5,073 bases of DNA from assembly GCA_002495905.1 (NCBI GenBank), contig DAHJ01000010.1, forward strand, positions 1-5,073, written 5' to 3'. The DNA is from Thaumarchaeota archaeon UBA223 (GTDB lineage Archaea; Thermoproteota; Nitrososphaeria; Nitrososphaerales; UBA57). The notes below the pieces were generated by a model. That model was not told the origin of the DNA, made no database searches, and saw only the letters and a program-made list of their open reading frames with translations. Positions 5,072-5,073 of this stretch are shown in pieces. How positions within the stretch are numbered: position 1 is the first letter of the stretch; every line of letters starts with the position of its first letter. Both the position numbers and the translations under genes were made by a program.

Positions 5072-5073
5072 TT

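Noticed and set aside
1..5073. Insertion sequences, CRISPR arrays, prophage or defence-system genes.
   Set aside because: No transposase, integrase, regularly spaced repeats, terminal inverted repeats or nuclease-like genes are visible on either strand.

Overview
The window is a very AT-rich piece of archaeal chromosome. The archaeal assignment rests on four things seen in the sequence. Several TATA boxes are centred about 27 bases before a start codon, which is the leaderless-mRNA arrangement. There is a complete archaeal-style C/D box guide RNA. There is a free-standing AN1-like zinc finger. Starts are often GTG or TTG with little Shine-Dalgarno sequence. A planktonic Nitrososphaerota-like or Marine Group II/III-like archaeon would fit, but the lineage cannot be fixed from this window.

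Left part (1-1603, + strand): the tail of an acidic, Pro/Glu-rich, apparently disordered protein whose start lies outside the window; a small four-helix FtsX-type ABC permease; and a LolD/MacB-type ABC ATPase whose start overlaps the permease stop. These three look like one operon for a small membrane ABC complex of the FtsX/LolCDE/MacB superfamily.

Gap 1604-1753: not empty. It holds a 62-nt C/D box sRNA (1629-1690) with a 6-bp terminal stem, boxes C, D', C' and D, and two guide segments of exactly 12 nt. Its TATA box overlaps the ATPase stop codon. From remembered rRNA sequence, the two guides match two neighbouring 23S rRNA sites, helix 69 (A1913, E. coli numbering) and helix 71 (A1938). 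The promoter of the next gene lies in the same gap.

Middle (1754-3784): a class V PLP aminotransferase (+) ends back to back with a small two-helix zinc-ribbon membrane protein (-). A 36-bp divergent promoter region separates the latter from a 192-residue protein of unknown function (+), which looks like a P-loop fold without a good Walker A motif and is followed by a T9 terminator.

Right part (3785-5073): a 52-codon AN1-like zinc-finger gene (+) overlaps by 11 bp the convergent end of an LDH-like malate dehydrogenase gene (-). Beyond the mdh promoter the window ends in about 130 bases of non-coding DNA with A-tracts spaced about one helical turn apart, probably intrinsically curved.

The metabolic genes (aminotransferase, malate dehydrogenase) are housekeeping in character. 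The most notable element is the guide RNA.
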